Translations under genes and position numbers: made by a program
Shown here: one piece after another, positions 43,229-50,591 of the stretch
How positions within the stretch are numbered: position 1 is the first letter of the stretch
Layout: the number at the start of each line of letters is the position of its first letter
Notes under the pieces: model-generated
Told to the model about the DNA's origin: nothing
Database searches by the model: none
What the model saw: only the letters and a program-made list of their open reading frames with translations
NCBI GenBank assembly: GCA_965366625.1
Contig: CBDUGP010000023.1
Span: forward strand, 1 to 64,000
From: JAUIJL01 sp965366625
GTDB taxonomy: Bacteria; Acidobacteriota; Thermoanaerobaculia; Multivoradales; J023
Reading direction: 5' to 3'
Length of the DNA: 64,000 nucleotides

Positions 43229-44584
43229 TTAGAGCAGGAGCTTGCGGAGGTCGGACAGCAGACCGGCCAGGTGAACGGTGAATCGAGCGGCGGACGCGCC
43301 GTCGATGACCCGATGATCGTAGGAAAGGGATAAGGGCAGCATCAGGCGCGGCTCGAATTCGGAGCCGTTCCAGACGGGTTTCATTTGAGAGCGAGAGACG
43401 CCGAGAATAGCCACTTCCGGCGCGTTGACGATCGGTGTGAACGAGGTTCCGCCGATGCCGCCGAGGCTCGAAATGGTGAAACAAGCTCCCTGGTAGTCCT
43501 TGGGAGTGAGCTTACCTTCCCGGGCTTTGATGCTCGCCTCAACCACCTCTTGGGCCAGCTGTTTCAGGCCTTTTTGGTCGACGTCACGGATGACCGGCAC
43601 CACCAAACCGTCGTCGGTGTCGACAGCGACTCCGATGTGCACGTATTTTTTGAGCACCAAGGACTCGCCGTCGGCGGACAGGGAGGCGCTGAAGTCGGGA
43701 AACGCCTTGAGGGCAGCGGCGGAAGCCTTGAGCAAGAAGGCAAGAGGGGTGAGCTTATAGCCCTCCTTCTTGGCCTGCTCGCCGTGGCTCTTGCGGAACG
43801 CTTCCATGTCGGTCACGTCGGCCTCGTCGTGTTGGGTGACGTGGGGCACGTGTAACCAAGACCGATGCAGGTTGCGGGCCGACACCTTGCGGATCCGGGA
43901 GAGGGGTTTGTGCTCCACCTCGCCGAACTTGGAGAAGTCGATATTCGGCATGGCGGGCCATTGGAAACCGTCGACCGCGCCGCCGGCGCCCGCCATCGAA
44001 CCCGCCGCCGGGCCGGCCGCGAGAGCGGATTTGACCCAACCCCTGAGATCGTCGGGGGTGATTCTGCCCTTGCGTCCAGTGCCCTGCACCCGTCCTAAGT
44101 CAACGCCCAGCTCCCGGGCCAGTTTGCGCACCCCCGGACCGGCGTAGGCATCGGCAAAAGCCGACTCATCGACGGCGGCCGAGGGCTCGGCGGTCTTGGG
44201 CGTCGGACTTGCCGCGCTGGGCTCCGAGGACGAACCTCGAGCAGGTGATTCTTGGTCGGTCGATGCTTCGGGCGCCGCTGGTTTCGCCTCCGGTTTTGCT
44301 TCCGGTTTCGTTTCCGGTTTTGCTTCTGGAGTCGACGCCTGTGCGGAGGTCTTGAGCATCAAGATCAGGGCGTCTTGGCCGATCTTATCTCCGGTTTGGA
44401 TCTTGATCTCTTCCACCACACCCGCAGCCGGCGACGGGACCTCCATCGAGGCCTTATCGCTTTCTAGGGTGATCAGCGGATCCTCCTCGTTCACCGAATC
44501 TCCCACCGAAACCAAGATCTCCACCACGTCCACGGTGTCGAAATCACCGATGTCGGGGACTCTTATTTCCATCAGCTCTGACAT
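43229..44584 (-). CDS. aceF: dihydrolipoamide acetyltransferase (E2)
   Basis: This 451-residue core subunit of pyruvate dehydrogenase has one lipoyl domain (1-80, lipoyl-Lys in ESDKASMEVPSP). A Pro/Ala/Lys linker has four diverged 12-bp repeats (44281-44328, KPETKPEAKPEAKPE). The peripheral-subunit-binding domain is GPGVRKLARELGVDLGRVQG. The acyltransferase domain has the catalytic SYDHRVIDGASAARF. The frame extends upstream to 44644, but the ATG at 44584 follows a GGAG site and begins exactly at the lipoyl domain (MSELMEIRVPDIG). Located between aceE and lpdA. Confidence 0.94.
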   Translation of the reverse strand: MSELMEIRVPDIGDFDTVDVVEILVSVGDSVNEEDPLITLESDKASMEVPSPAAGVVEEIKIQTGDKIGQDALILMLKTSAQASTPEAKPETKPEAKPEAKPAAPEASTDQESPARGSSSEPSAASPTPKTAEPSAAVDESAFADAYAGPGVRKLARELGVDLGRVQGTGRKGRITPDDLRGWVKSALAAGPAAGSMAGAGGAVDGFQWPAMPNIDFSKFGEVEHKPLSRIRKVSARNLHRSWLHVPHVTQHDEADVTDMEAFRKSHGEQAKKEGYKLTPLAFLLKASAAALKAFPDFSASLSADGESLVLKKYVHIGVAVDTDDGLVVPVIRDVDQKGLKQLAQEVVEASIKAREGKLTPKDYQGACFTISSLGGIGGTSFTPIVNAPEVAILGVSRSQMKPVWNGSEFEPRLMLPLSLSYDHRVIDGASAARFTVHLAGLLSDLRKLLL

Positions 44585-44640
44585 GAATTCGTCTCCGGTC
44601 TTCCTGGAATGGTCAACAAATCGGTCGATCAAACGGTCCG

Positions 44641-47397
44641 TCAAACAGTAGTGGGATCGGCTTTTTCCGGATCCAAGCCGTAGGTTTCAATCGCCTGGCT
44701 GACGACTTTGGGGCTGACGACCTTATCGTCGGCCAGGGCTTTTAGGGCTGCCACGGTGATCCAATGGCGGTCGACCTCGAAGAAGTGTCGAAGTTTCTCC
44801 CGGGTATCGGAACGGCCGAATCCGTCGGTGCCCAAAACCGAGAAGCGGCCGGGCACCCAGGGGCGAATCTGATCGGGGTACGACTTCATATAGTCGGTCG
44901 AGGCGATTACCGGGCCGGAATGACCTTCGAGGCAGCGGGTCACATATGCGGTTCGCGGTGAGCTTTCGGGGTGTAGCAGGTTCCAGCGGTCGGTGGCCAT
45001 GCCGTCGCGACGCAGCTCGACGAAGCTCGGGCAAGACCACACGTCCGCGGCGATGCCCCAATCTTGTTCCAGCAGCTCGGCGGCGGCCAGAACCTCGCGC
45101 AAGATCGAGCCGCTGCCCATTAATTGGACACGCTTTTTCCTGGCCCGGCTCGAGGACTTCTGGAACAAATACATGCCCCGGATGATGCCTTCGGCCACCG
45201 AGTCCGGTGTGCCCGACTCTGCGGTCGGCGGGCCGGGCTCGGGCATCGCGGGCTGGCTGTAGTTCTCGTTCAACAAGGTCAGGTAGTAGAAGCACTTCTC
45301 GTCGGTCGGGCCGAACATTCGGCGAAGACCGTCGTGCATGATCACCGCCACCTCGAAATGGAAGGTCGGGTCATAGGCCTTGCAGGTGGGCACCGTCGCC
45401 GCGATCAACAGGCTGTGCCCGTCCTCGTGTTGCAAGCCCTCGCCGTTGAGGGTCGTGCGCCCCGAGGTTCCGCCCAACAGGAAACCCCTCGCCTGCATGT
45501 CGGCTGCGGCCCAGATGAAGTCACCCACCCGCTGGAAGCCGAACATGGAGTAAAAGATGTAGAAGGGAATCATGTGCAGGCCGCTGGTGGAGAAGGACGT
45601 GCCGGCCGCGGTCCACGACGAAACGGCCCCCGCTTCGTTGATGCCCTCTTGCAAGATCTGGCCGCTGGTGGACTCCTTGTAGAACATCAGCTGGTCCTGG
45701 TCGACCGGCTCGTAGAGCTGGCCCTTGGGCGAATAGATGCCCAATTGCCGGAACATGCCTTCCATGCCGAAGGTGCGCGCTTCGTCGGCGAGGATCGGGA
45801 CCAGCCTTGGTTTGAGGTTCGGATCGCGGATGAGCAAGCTCAGAAACCGAACGAAGGCCTGGGTTGTTGAGATCTCCCGCTCGCCGGTGGCTTCGAAGAG
45901 AGACTTGAAGGTTTCGAGTTCGGGAATTTCGAGTGGCGGCGCCGAGGTGCGTCGGCTCGGAAACGGCCCGCCCAGCGCTCGACGTCGAGCTTTGAGGTAT
46001 TCCATTTCGGGTTGATCGTCGCCGGGGCGTACGAAAGGCAGGTCGCCGAGGGCGCTGTCTTCGGTCGGCAAGAGTTCGTCGGCAACCGGAACCTCAAAGC
46101 GATCCCTGAGAGACCGGATGGAGTCCACTTTCATCTTTTTCTGTTGATGGGCGGTGTTCAATCCTTCACCGTCACCACCCATGCCGTAACCTTTGACCGT
46201 GTGGGCGAGAATCACGGTGGGCTGTCCCACATGGTCGACGGCTTTGCGGTAAGCGGCGTGAACTTTGACCGGGTCGTGGCCGCCCCGGGTGAGCCCGGCC
46301 AGCTGCTCGTCGGAAAGATGCTCGACTCTTTTCAGCAGCTCTGGATCGGCGCCGAAGAATTTTTCCCGCATGTAGGCGCCACTGCGGTTGGCAGCGCCGT
46401 AGTTTTGCCATTCGCCGTCGACCGCTTCCATCATTCGTCGTACCAAACGTCCGTCGTGGTCGGCAGCCAAAAGTGGGTCCCAATCGGATCCCCACATGAT
46501 CTTGAGCACGTTCCAACCGGCGCCGTGGAAGAGGCGCTCCATCTCTTGGATGATCTTGCCGTTGCCGCGAACGGGACCGTCGAGCCGTTGCAAGTTGCAA
46601 TTGATGATGAAGATGAGGTTGTCCAGACCTTCCCGGCCGGCGACGGTCAAAGCGCCCTGGGATTCCGGCTCATCCATTTCACCGTCACCACAGAAGGCCC
46701 AGACGTGGCGATCGGCGGTATCGGCCAGCCCACGATGGTGCAGGTACTTCAGGAATCGAGCTTGGTAGATGGCGTTCAGGGGGCCCAAACCCATGGAAAC
46801 CGTGGCCATCTGCCAATAGTCGGGCATCAACCATGGATGGGGGTACGACGAAATACCACCGGGTTCCACCTCTTGACGGAAGCGCAGCAATTGAGACTCT
46901 TCGAAGGTTCCTTCGAGGAAGCCGCGGGCGTAAATGCCCGGCGAAGCGTGACCTTGGAAAAACACCAGATCTCCGCCGTGCTCGTCGGTGGCCGCGTGCC
47001 AGAAATGCTGAAAACCCGTCTCGAAGAGCACCGCCACGCTTTGATAGGTGGCGATGTGTCCGCCGATGCCGTCCAAGCGTTTGTTGGCGCCCACGACCAT
47101 GGCCATGGCGTTCCAGCGCAGCAGGGCACGAATCTTCCGCTCGAGGTCCAGATTGCCTGGATACTCGGGCTCGTGCTCCTTGCCGACGGTATTCACGTAT
47201 TGGGTGTTGAGCCCAACGGCACCCAGATTCAGACCTGCGGCAGCGGCTTGTCGCCGGCTGTGGTCCAGCAGCTGGTCGAGCAGAAAAGCGGCTCGTTCAG
47301 GTCCGTCGTGGCGCAGGACGTCTGCGAGCGCTTCGAGCCATTCTCGGGTTTCGGTAGGGTCTAGGTCGGGATGGCTGAGTCGGGAAAGATCGGGCAT
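44641..47397 (-). CDS. aceE: pyruvate dehydrogenase E1, homodimeric
   Basis: This 918-residue ThDP enzyme decarboxylates pyruvate and acetylates the E2 lipoyl group. The length is close to E. coli AceE (887). Visible motifs are GHASPGIYARGFLEG, the ThDP/Mg signature CGDGEMDEPESQGALT (with a downstream NCNLQRLDGPVRGN), VKGYGMGGDGEGLNTAHQQKKM and GTSFSTSGLHMIPFYIFYSMFG. First gene of the aceE-aceF-lpdA operon, 195 bp downstream of the reb-like cluster on the same strand. The gap 47398-47592 has no gene but contains 8-bp GTGAGTCA repeats (47489-47512). Confidence 0.96.
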   Translation of the reverse strand: MPDLSRLSHPDLDPTETREWLEALADVLRHDGPERAAFLLDQLLDHSRRQAAAAGLNLGAVGLNTQYVNTVGKEHEPEYPGNLDLERKIRALLRWNAMAMVVGANKRLDGIGGHIATYQSVAVLFETGFQHFWHAATDEHGGDLVFFQGHASPGIYARGFLEGTFEESQLLRFRQEVEPGGISSYPHPWLMPDYWQMATVSMGLGPLNAIYQARFLKYLHHRGLADTADRHVWAFCGDGEMDEPESQGALTVAGREGLDNLIFIINCNLQRLDGPVRGNGKIIQEMERLFHGAGWNVLKIMWGSDWDPLLAADHDGRLVRRMMEAVDGEWQNYGAANRSGAYMREKFFGADPELLKRVEHLSDEQLAGLTRGGHDPVKVHAAYRKAVDHVGQPTVILAHTVKGYGMGGDGEGLNTAHQQKKMKVDSIRSLRDRFEVPVADELLPTEDSALGDLPFVRPGDDQPEMEYLKARRRALGGPFPSRRTSAPPLEIPELETFKSLFEATGEREISTTQAFVRFLSLLIRDPNLKPRLVPILADEARTFGMEGMFRQLGIYSPKGQLYEPVDQDQLMFYKESTSGQILQEGINEAGAVSSWTAAGTSFSTSGLHMIPFYIFYSMFGFQRVGDFIWAAADMQARGFLLGGTSGRTTLNGEGLQHEDGHSLLIAATVPTCKAYDPTFHFEVAVIMHDGLRRMFGPTDEKCFYYLTLLNENYSQPAMPEPGPPTAESGTPDSVAEGIIRGMYLFQKSSSRARKKRVQLMGSGSILREVLAAAELLEQDWGIAADVWSCPSFVELRRDGMATDRWNLLHPESSPRTAYVTRCLEGHSGPVIASTDYMKSYPDQIRPWVPGRFSVLGTDGFGRSDTREKLRHFFEVDRHWITVAALKALADDKVVSPKVVSQAIETYGLDPEKADPTTV

Positions 47398-47592
47398 ATC
47401 TTGGAGTGTCTCCGCGTGCCGGCCGGAATCGACTCGGTCCGGGGCATGGTTAGACGAAAATTCAGATCTAGAGTAAGTCAGTGGAGCAAGTGAGTCAGTG
47501 AGTCAGTGAGTCTCGGTCGCAGATCAAGGCAGCTGGGCAGAGTATGTCAGGAGAGGCCTGCGTGGCCAATTCTGAGCCGAGGCAGCGTGTCT

Positions 47593-48012
47593 CTATTCGT
47601 CCGTTTCGCTGGTTTCGGATTTTTGAAAGAGTTGAAGGGCGGCCCGTGCCAGCTCGAGGGTCTCATGGGTCGAGATCTCGACCGCCTCGTGGCCGATCTG
47701 TGCGGCCTGCCTGGCAATTTCGGGGTCCCCGCCGTCCAACAGGCGTCGTTGGGCTGCGGCTTGACCGGCCATCGCCAGGGTTTGGAGTCGGCGGGTTTGG
47801 GCGACTGAATCGGCCAGGGCCAGGGATAGCGAGTGGGCAATTTGCAGTCGAATCAAGCTTTGACCGTCGCCCTGGGTACCTCGACGCAAGGTTTCGTCGG
47901 CTTTTTGGATCGCCGCCAGGACTTCCCCGTTGAGTGGGTCGTCCAAGACTTCATCCACAGCTTCATCCAAAGGTAGCTCGGTGCCCTGATTTTTGTCGGA
48001 AGCCGGCGCCAT
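47593..48012 (-). CDS. third RebB-like small protein (diverged)
   Basis: This 139-residue soluble protein has the central helix pair LIRLQIAHSLSLALADSVAQTRRLQTLAMAGQAAAQRRLL. It keeps the RebB layout (short polar N-terminus, Ala/Gln/Leu-rich amphipathic helices, polar acidic tail), but the NAPAVALxxLYQ core is not evident. It begins inside the stop of the preceding reb-like gene (TGATG), which is the main reason to group it with them. It could be an accessory R-body assembly protein instead of a structural one. The acidic tail SETSETDE resembles those of its neighbours. Confidence 0.55.
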   Translation of the reverse strand: MAPASDKNQGTELPLDEAVDEVLDDPLNGEVLAAIQKADETLRRGTQGDGQSLIRLQIAHSLSLALADSVAQTRRLQTLAMAGQAAAQRRLLDGGDPEIARQAAQIGHEAVEISTHETLELARAALQLFQKSETSETDE

Positions 48013-48371
48013 CAGAATTCACCGTCCTCGTCATCGAAGTCTTCGAAGTTGTCCAGGTCGTCGAAAAGGTCATAAAGGGGATCTCCGGGCATCGGACTCG
48101 GAGCGTCGGACAGAATCTGGTTGACCAGCTTGGCGGTCACCGCCATCTGCACCGTCCACGTGTTTTGTTGTTGTTGCACGGCGTTTTGCATGGCCAGGAT
48201 GCTCGAATGGGCCAGATTTTGGTAGATGGTGGCCAGAGCGACGTCCGGCGCATCTTGGGCTAGGGATTGGCTCTGGGGTGTGGACTGGGCTTCGGTCGGC
48301 GAATCGTCGCTCACCGAATCGCTGCTCGCCGAGCTGCTGCTTTGCTTTGGAACTGGGTTTGAATCCGCCAT
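48012..48371 (-). CDS. RebB-type R-body protein
   Basis: This 119-residue protein has core QDAPDVALATIYQNLAHSSI, then LAMQNAVQQQQNTWTVQMAV, closely following the RebB (killing trait, R-body) consensus of an APA-A-xxLYQ segment followed by a Gln/Asn-rich AQNAV-QQ helix. In Caedibacter and Pseudomonas such proteins polymerise into coiled ribbons that unroll at low pH. Here an N-terminal Ser/Gln-rich extension (1-38) and a strikingly acidic C-terminus (FDDLDNFEDFDDEDGEF) are added. It overlaps both neighbours by one base (TGATG), so the three proteins are made at coupled levels. Confidence 0.72.
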   Translation of the reverse strand: MADSNPVPKQSSSSASSDSVSDDSPTEAQSTPQSQSLAQDAPDVALATIYQNLAHSSILAMQNAVQQQQNTWTVQMAVTAKLVNQILSDAPSPMPGDPLYDLFDDLDNFEDFDDEDGEF

Positions 48372-48736
48372 CAGTTGTTCTCCTCGTCCGCCACGGTCGG
48401 CAAATACGGAACCCGCAGCAGGTCCCCTAAGCCGACCGCCTGATCGTCCGGGCCTGACTGGACCAGCTTGACGCTAGCTGCGGTCACCGCGACTGCCAGG
48501 GTATTCATATTCTGTTGTGCGCTGACCGCGTTCTGCATCGCAGTGTTGAGGGATTGGGCGGTGGCTTGGTAAAGGGTGCTCAGCGCCACTGCAGGAGCAT
48601 TTCCGATCACTACCCGATTGCTCCGGGTAGCGCCGTGCTCGGGCGTGGAATCGCTGGACGCGGTACCTTCAGACGCGGCACCTTCAGAAGTGGCGGCGTC
48701 GGTGATCTGACTGTTGACCGAAGTGGGCTCAGCCAT
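48371..48736 (-). CDS. RebB-type R-body protein, first of three
   Basis: This 121-residue protein begins PTSVNSQITDA, as RebB proteins do. Its core is VVIGNAPAVALSTLYQATAQ, then SLNTAMQNAVSAQQNMNTLA and VAVTAASVKLV, essentially the whole RebB domain. A Ser/Thr/Glu-rich insertion (16-42) splits the usual TDAVTQTNVKVLG start. There is no signal peptide or membrane helix, as expected for cytoplasmic R-body subunits. The ribosome site CAGGAG lies 8 bases before the ATG. First gene of a three-gene unit, which may run on into the pyruvate dehydrogenase operon. No reb-type regulator gene is recognised nearby. Confidence 0.82.
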   Translation of the reverse strand: MAEPTSVNSQITDAATSEGAASEGTASSDSTPEHGATRSNRVVIGNAPAVALSTLYQATAQSLNTAMQNAVSAQQNMNTLAVAVTAASVKLVQSGPDDQAVGLGDLLRVPYLPTVADEENN

Positions 48737-49252
48737 AGAGAGGCTCCTGGTGTGGGTCGACGGGAGGGCGAATCAGCCTAAATCTATCGTCGAGGGGGCT
48801 GAGTGTCGAGAGAGATATCGTTGGAGTTCGGGCGAATCGCAAGGAATTGCCGACTCAGCTCGCTCTTAGCAGCCTGTGGCAAAACTCTCACCGCGCTGCG
48901 AGCGCGCCTTTTCCGCCGAATCTTTGTTGGAAAACCTCGACGATTCTCGAATCGCCTGCGGTTTTCACGCCTCGATTCGACGAAAAATTCGCAGCTCTCG
49001 CCGGCGGCAGACTTCTGCCACAGGCTGTTAGCAGAGCCAATGGGGTCGCAGTTGCCGTATTCATGTCGTATTTCATAGGGAGCCGGTCATTGACGAGCTC
49101 GGGGGGCGTGGGCTAGCGTCGGGTTCGCTTCGAAGTGTCCGCCCGCGGACCGATCGCTGCCACGTCTGAAGGGATACTTCCTGCAGAGAACCGTGGAACG
49201 GCGTCCGTGATCTTCCATCGCTCCCCCGGGAGCCACACGACAGGAGTCGACT
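48737..49252. other. intergenic region between reb-like genes and selD
   Basis: About 515 bp separating divergent operons. It contains the 158-bp foldback element (48870-49027). A GC palindrome GCTCCC-CC-GGGAGC (49220-49233) and the selD ribosome site ACAGGAG (49242-49248) lie next to selD. No protein-coding gene is supported. Confidence 0.7.
48866..49031. mobile_element. 158-bp foldback/MITE-like element with TTAG duplications
   Basis: The element 48870-49027 begins CAGCCTGTGGCA and ends with its exact complement TGCCACAGGCTG. It is flanked on both sides by TTAG (48866-48869 and 49028-49031), as left by a 4-bp target duplication. The two halves remain complementary, imperfectly, through to the centre (CGATTCTCGAATCG-type palindrome), so the whole unit can fold into one long hairpin. 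There is no open frame for a transposase, so it would be mobilised in trans. I found no second copy in the window. Confidence 0.65.
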
Positions 49253-50311
49253 ATGCCATTTGGGAAGCTGTTCAAAAAGCGCACCCTCACCGGGCTGGCC
49301 AAGACTTGTGGTTGAGCTGCGAAGCTGAGCCCGGTCGGGCTCGACTCGCTGCTCGCCGGCTTGCCCCGGAATGAGGATCCGAACCTGCTGGTCGGTTTCG
49401 AGACCAGCGATGACGCCGCCGTTTACCGCTTGAACGAGTCGACGGCTTTGGTCACAACCGCGGATCTGATCACTCCACCGGTGGACGATGCCCACCTTTT
49501 CGGACAGATCGCGGCCGCCAATGCCCTTTCGGACGTTTACGCCATGGGCGGCAAACCCCTCGTCTGTTTGACGATCGTCGGTTTTCCCGAAGGAAAGCTG
49601 GACGATTCGATCTTGCACCAAATGGTGGCGGGGGCGTTGACAAAGATTACGGAAGCGGGAGCGGTGCTGGGCGGTGGTCACACCACCGAAGATGAAGAGC
49701 CCAAGCTGGGCCTTTCGGTAACCGGCATCGTAGACCCTGATCGGGTCTGGACCAACGCGGGAGCCCAGGAGGGTGATGCGTTGATTCTGACCAAGCCCAT
49801 CGGCTCGGGCGTTTTATTCAACGCCAATCTGAAGGGCTGGATTTCGACGCAAGCGATGGAAAAGTGCATCGAAACCCTGATCACCCTCAACAAGAGCGCC
49901 GCCGAGACCTTGAAATCCTTCGAGGTTCACGCGGTCACCGACGTGACCGGCTTCGGCCTGGCGGGGCACGGCTTGGAGATGGCGCGGGCTTCCGGCCTGA
50001 CGCTGCGGTTCGAACTCGATGCCGTGCCGTTGATGGACGAAGCTCTCGATGCCTATCGTCGAGGCATGTCCACGGGGGTGAACGCGGCCAATCGCCGGCG
50101 GGTGCAGGACTCCCTTCGTTTCGAGCGTCAGCTGCCGGAATGGCATCAGGAGATCGTCGTCGATCCCCAAACCAGCGGCGGTTTGTTGGTGGCTTTGCCG
50201 CAGCATCAAGCGGATGCCGCAGTCGAAGCCTTGAAGGCCGCCGGTTGCGAGCACGTCGCCCGCATCGGCTCGGTCGAGGCTGCCGGCAGCCACCGCTTGA
50301 TTTTCGTCTGA
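49253..50311 (+). CDS. selD: selenide, water dikinase (selenophosphate synthase), selenocysteine-containing
   Basis: This 352-residue enzyme makes selenophosphate from selenide and ATP, the selenium donor for selenocysteine and selenouridine. An ATG-only reading starts at 49361 and lacks the catalytic N-terminus. The true start is the ATG at 49253 (AGGAG site 7 bases before). The frame is continuous through a TGA at codon 21: KTCG-U-AAKLSPVGLDSL, where U replaces the catalytic Cys of the family (E. coli Cys17-x-x-Lys20; here Sec21-x-x-Lys24). Later motifs are DPNLLVGFETSDDAAVY, TTADLITPPVDD, ANALSDVYAMGG, GGHTTEDEEPKLGLSVTG, TDVTGFGLAGHGLEMA and DPQTSGGLLVAL. It is followed by a four-gene transporter. 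Confidence 0.93.
49313..49354 (+). promoter_or_regulatory. bacterial SECIS element directing selenocysteine insertion
   Basis: The hairpin starts in the UGA itself. The lower stem is GAGCTGCGA/TCGCTGCTC (8 of 9 pairs, one T-T mismatch), then internal loop AGCT/GAC. The upper stem is GAGCCC/GGGCTC, perfect, with the tetraloop GGTC. The apical stem begins 11 nt after the UGA, the same spacing as in E. coli fdhF, and the loop has the G-U that SelB recognises there. This is the structure expected for co-translational Sec insertion. Confidence 0.88.
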
Positions 50312-50358
50312 CCTGCTTTCCTGCAGACCTGCTTTCCTGCAGACCTGCTTTCCCTGCA
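50310..50358 (+). repeat. 16-bp tandem repeat after selD
   Basis: GACCTGCTTTCCTGCA occurs twice exactly (50310-50325, 50326-50341), followed by a third copy with one extra C (50342-50358). The selD stop codon lies in the first copy, so the array forms the selD-transporter spacer (50312-50532), which has no gene. Confidence 0.9.
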
Positions 50359-50531
50359 GACCTGTTGTCGGCAAGGGCCCCGCGGCCCTTGCCGGCCAAC
50401 CTCCGCACCACCTCCGCACCACCTCCGCCCCCGTCTCCTACGCCTACTTCCACCTCGATCATCGCTTCAGCTTCCGCTGTTTCCACCTTTTCAATCCGTT
50501 TTTCGTTGCCGGTTCTCGGCAGAGGTATCGC

Positions 50532-50591
50532 CGTGTCTTTACGAGTCGTGTCTTTAAGAACCGTATTTTTAAGAGCCGTGTCTCTCAGAGC
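50532..50591 (+). repeat. four 15-bp repeats forming the start of the binding-protein signal peptide
   Basis: Units CGTGTCTTTACGAGT, CGTGTCTTTAAGAAC, CGTATTTTTAAGAGC and CGTGTCTCTCAGAGC run in frame. They encode V-S-L-R-type pentapeptides and supply three alternative GTG start codons. Confidence 0.85.

Noticed and set aside
46012..47364. 450-residue plus-strand frame
   Set aside because: Lies wholly antisense to aceE, which is unambiguous; shadow frame.
49361..50311. selD starting at ATG 49361 as a 316-residue protein
   Set aside because: This start lacks the catalytic Cys/Sec and Lys segment and has no ribosome site, whereas reading through the TGA from 49253 restores both.
49864..50532. 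Upstream extension of the binding-protein frame
   Set aside because: It overlaps selD in another frame and reads as Arg/Pro-rich nonsense. The lipoprotein signal begins only at about 50533.
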